From: Planctomycetaceae bacterium
GTDB taxonomy: Bacteria > Planctomycetota > Planctomycetia > Pirellulales > Pirellulaceae
Assembly (NCBI GenBank): GCA_007695205.1
Contig: REEF01000560.1
Coordinates: 1-5,766, forward strand
Reading direction: 5' to 3'
DNA length: 5,766 nt
In this document: positions 5,729 through 5,766 of the stretch, one piece after another
How the letters are laid out: every line of letters starts with the position of its first letter
How positions within the stretch are numbered: the first letter of the stretch is position 1
Notes under the pieces: model-generated
What the model was told of the DNA's origin: nothing
Seen by the model: the letters and a program-made list of their open reading frames with translations, nothing else
Database searches by the model: none
Made by a program: the position numbers and the translations under genes

Positions 5729-5766
5729 ATGTGGACATCGAAATCTCGTATGTATTGTGCAGTTTT
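5729..5766 (+). CDS. Possible 5' end of a gene leaving the window
   Basis: An ATG at 5729 opens a frame that stays open to the window end, reading MWTSKSRMYCAV. It follows the polypurine ribosome-binding region at 5712-5726, which is the main reason to believe it. Only 12 codons are visible. The basic residues followed by CAV could begin a signal peptide, but this cannot be judged on so little sequence. A second ATG at 5750 is a possible alternative start. It would be divergent from the PQQ gene, with the 367-base gap between them holding several inverted repeats. No function is proposed. Confidence 0.4.
   Translation, partial: MWTSKSRMYCAV

Noticed and set aside
1..5766. CRISPR array, insertion sequence or prophage features
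   Set aside because: No regularly spaced repeats, no transposase or integrase motif, and no terminal inverted repeats with target duplication were seen.

Overview
The window is about 60% GC for most of its length. The protein families point to a free-living bacterium of the Planctomycetota, probably Pirellulales-like. Three things suggest this: a secreted PQQ-type beta-propeller protein opening with the WPxFRGPxxDG signature that this phylum has in many copies, a secreted polysaccharide-lyase-like protein, and a secreted sugar-binding or glycosidase-like fragment. This is inference from family style; no marker gene is present.

Layout. (1) Positions 2-744, plus strand: a TfoX N-terminal-domain protein overlaps by 10 bases a GTG-started small membrane protein carrying an HExxH motif. 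The pair is probably translationally coupled. (2) Positions 745-992: non-coding, with a weak promoter candidate and two consecutive hairpins that may form the leader of the next transcription unit. (3) Positions 993-4120, plus strand: a short secreted protein that looks like an internally deleted remnant of a larger carbohydrate-active protein, followed 95 bases later by an 828-residue heparinase II/III-like polysaccharide lyase. (4) Positions 4093-5361, minus strand: the secreted PQQ-like beta-propeller protein, whose 3' end overlaps the lyase gene by 28 bases tail to tail. (5) Positions 5362-5766: a regulatory stretch with several inverted repeats, a terminator-like hairpin with a T7 tract, an operator-like GTTC arrangement, and then a polypurine ribosome-binding site and the first 12 codons of a possible gene leaving the window.

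How the genes work together. The remnant and the lyase share an orientation and both are exported, so they look like a small polysaccharide-utilisation unit that has partly decayed. The PQQ protein is also exported but convergently transcribed, so it belongs to a separate unit. The TfoX/HExxH pair has no evident link to sugar metabolism.

No mobile element, CRISPR array, tRNA or rRNA is visible, and I found no clear sign of a new defence or similar system. The most interesting points are the apparent in-frame deletion chimera, the uncharacterised lyase, and the structured leader regions.
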